A stretch of 60,413 bases of DNA, taken from positions 1 to 60,413 of the forward strand of contig SYGN01000051.1 of NCBI GenBank assembly GCA_005799525.1, written 5' to 3'. The notes under the pieces are model-generated. The model was not told the origin of the DNA, did not search any database, and was given only the letters and a program-made list of their open reading frames with translations. Shown piece by piece: positions 60,173 to 60,413 of the stretch. Position 1 is the first letter of the stretch, and each line of letters opens with the position of its first letter. The position numbers and the translations under genes are program-made. The stretch is from Opitutaceae bacterium. GTDB taxonomy: Bacteria; Verrucomicrobiota; Verrucomicrobiia; Opitutales; Opitutaceae.

Positions 60173-60413
60173 ATGCCTCTTCGGAAACTCGAAAACACCA
60201 CAGCACCCCAGCCGGGGCGGAACCGATCCGCGCGCGTGCTCGCGACCATCGTCTGCCCGATTGCGCTGCTGCTCGCGACGCTCGAACGGGCCGGCGCGCA
60301 GGAGCCGGCGTTTCTCGCACCGCCGGCTCACGTCGGCCCGCCACTGGCGCTGCACGCGACGACCAACCGCGCCTTCCAGGGGATTCCCAGCCTGGCGGTG
60401 GCGCGCGAGGGAC
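60173..60413 (+). CDS. Start of a secreted sialidase/BNR-like protein; 3' end outside window
   Basis: 80 residues are visible. An N-terminal charged stretch is followed by a hydrophobic signal segment (VLATIVCPIALLLATLERAG) and, after an AQEPAFLAPPAHVGPPLALH linker, NRAFQGIPSLAVAREG, a start commonly seen in exo-alpha-sialidase/BNR-propeller proteins. It is probably co-transcribed with the TonB receptor. Assignment is tentative because the body of the protein lies beyond the window. Confidence 0.55.
   Translation, partial: MPLRKLENTTAPQPGRNRSARVLATIVCPIALLLATLERAGAQEPAFLAPPAHVGPPLALHATTNRAFQGIPSLAVAREG

Noticed and set aside
1-60413. Search for tRNA, rRNA, riboswitch or CRISPR array by eye
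   Set aside because: No cloverleaf-like or array-like sequence was found; a covariance-model scan would be needed to exclude small RNAs.

Overview
The window looks like a chromosomal segment of a high-G+C Verrucomicrobiota member, most likely Opitutaceae. This is inferred from the style of the five TonB-dependent receptors (each with an SPF-V type motif after the signal peptide), the six secreted sulfatases, the Tat-exported Gfo/Idh/MocA protein, DUF1080 and golvesin-type domains, a sigma-70/FecR pair, and IS200-like (RAYT) remnants. No rRNA, tRNA or CRISPR array was seen.

Layout. 1-2.4 kb: end of msrP, msrQ, and a convergent three-gene membrane operon (DUF350, glycine-rich protein, glutathionylspermidine synthase-like ligase). 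3.6-5.4 kb: an rsuA-type pseudouridine synthase, dispersed repeats and a truncated SGNH/TPR gene. 5.5-17.5 kb: a TonB receptor on the minus strand, then a plus-strand run of esterase, three sulfatases, Gfo/Idh/MocA protein and DUF1080 protein, interrupted by a frameshifted PIN/antitoxin locus and ending in a sulfatase scar in which a signal peptide is joined directly to a C-terminal tail. 17.7-27 kb: a tightly packed run of sigma factor, FecR, FAD oxidoreductase, golvesin-domain protein, TonB receptor, SGNH hydrolase and sulfatase.

27.0-33.8 kb is an accessory island, more A/T-rich in its helicase gene. It has a nucleotidyltransferase broken by a 184-bp inverted-repeat element, two damaged vsr copies, a DUF6364/PIN toxin-antitoxin pair, an orphan antitoxin, a 1073-residue PLD-helicase-DUF3427 protein, and a small gene with an internal amber codon. 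34.2-40.4 kb: another sulfatase, hipBA, a hypothetical protein, a DUF6268-type outer-membrane protein and a SOUL heme-binding protein. 40.6-52.1 kb: a minus-strand polysaccharide-utilisation operon in which two paralogous TonB receptors bracket a BNR-4 propeller protein (polysaccharide-lyase candidate), a sulfatase and a second propeller, with a decayed sulfatase at the distal end. 52.2-54.2 kb: an AAA/DUF4143 ATPase bracketed by two related elements derived from a RAYT transposase. 54.6-60.4 kb: a LacI-family regulator, an AroE-like dehydrogenase, an MFS remnant, a TonB receptor and the start of a sialidase-like gene; two matching palindromes suggest one small regulon.

Inferred biology: uptake and desulfation of sulfated, probably uronate-containing polysaccharides, with several loci actively decaying or being rearranged by small inverted-repeat elements. 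The signals most worth following up are the shared LacI-type palindromes, the RAYT-derived pair around the ATPase, the MITE-like element in the nucleotidyltransferase, the sulfatase scar, and the vsr/helicase junction.
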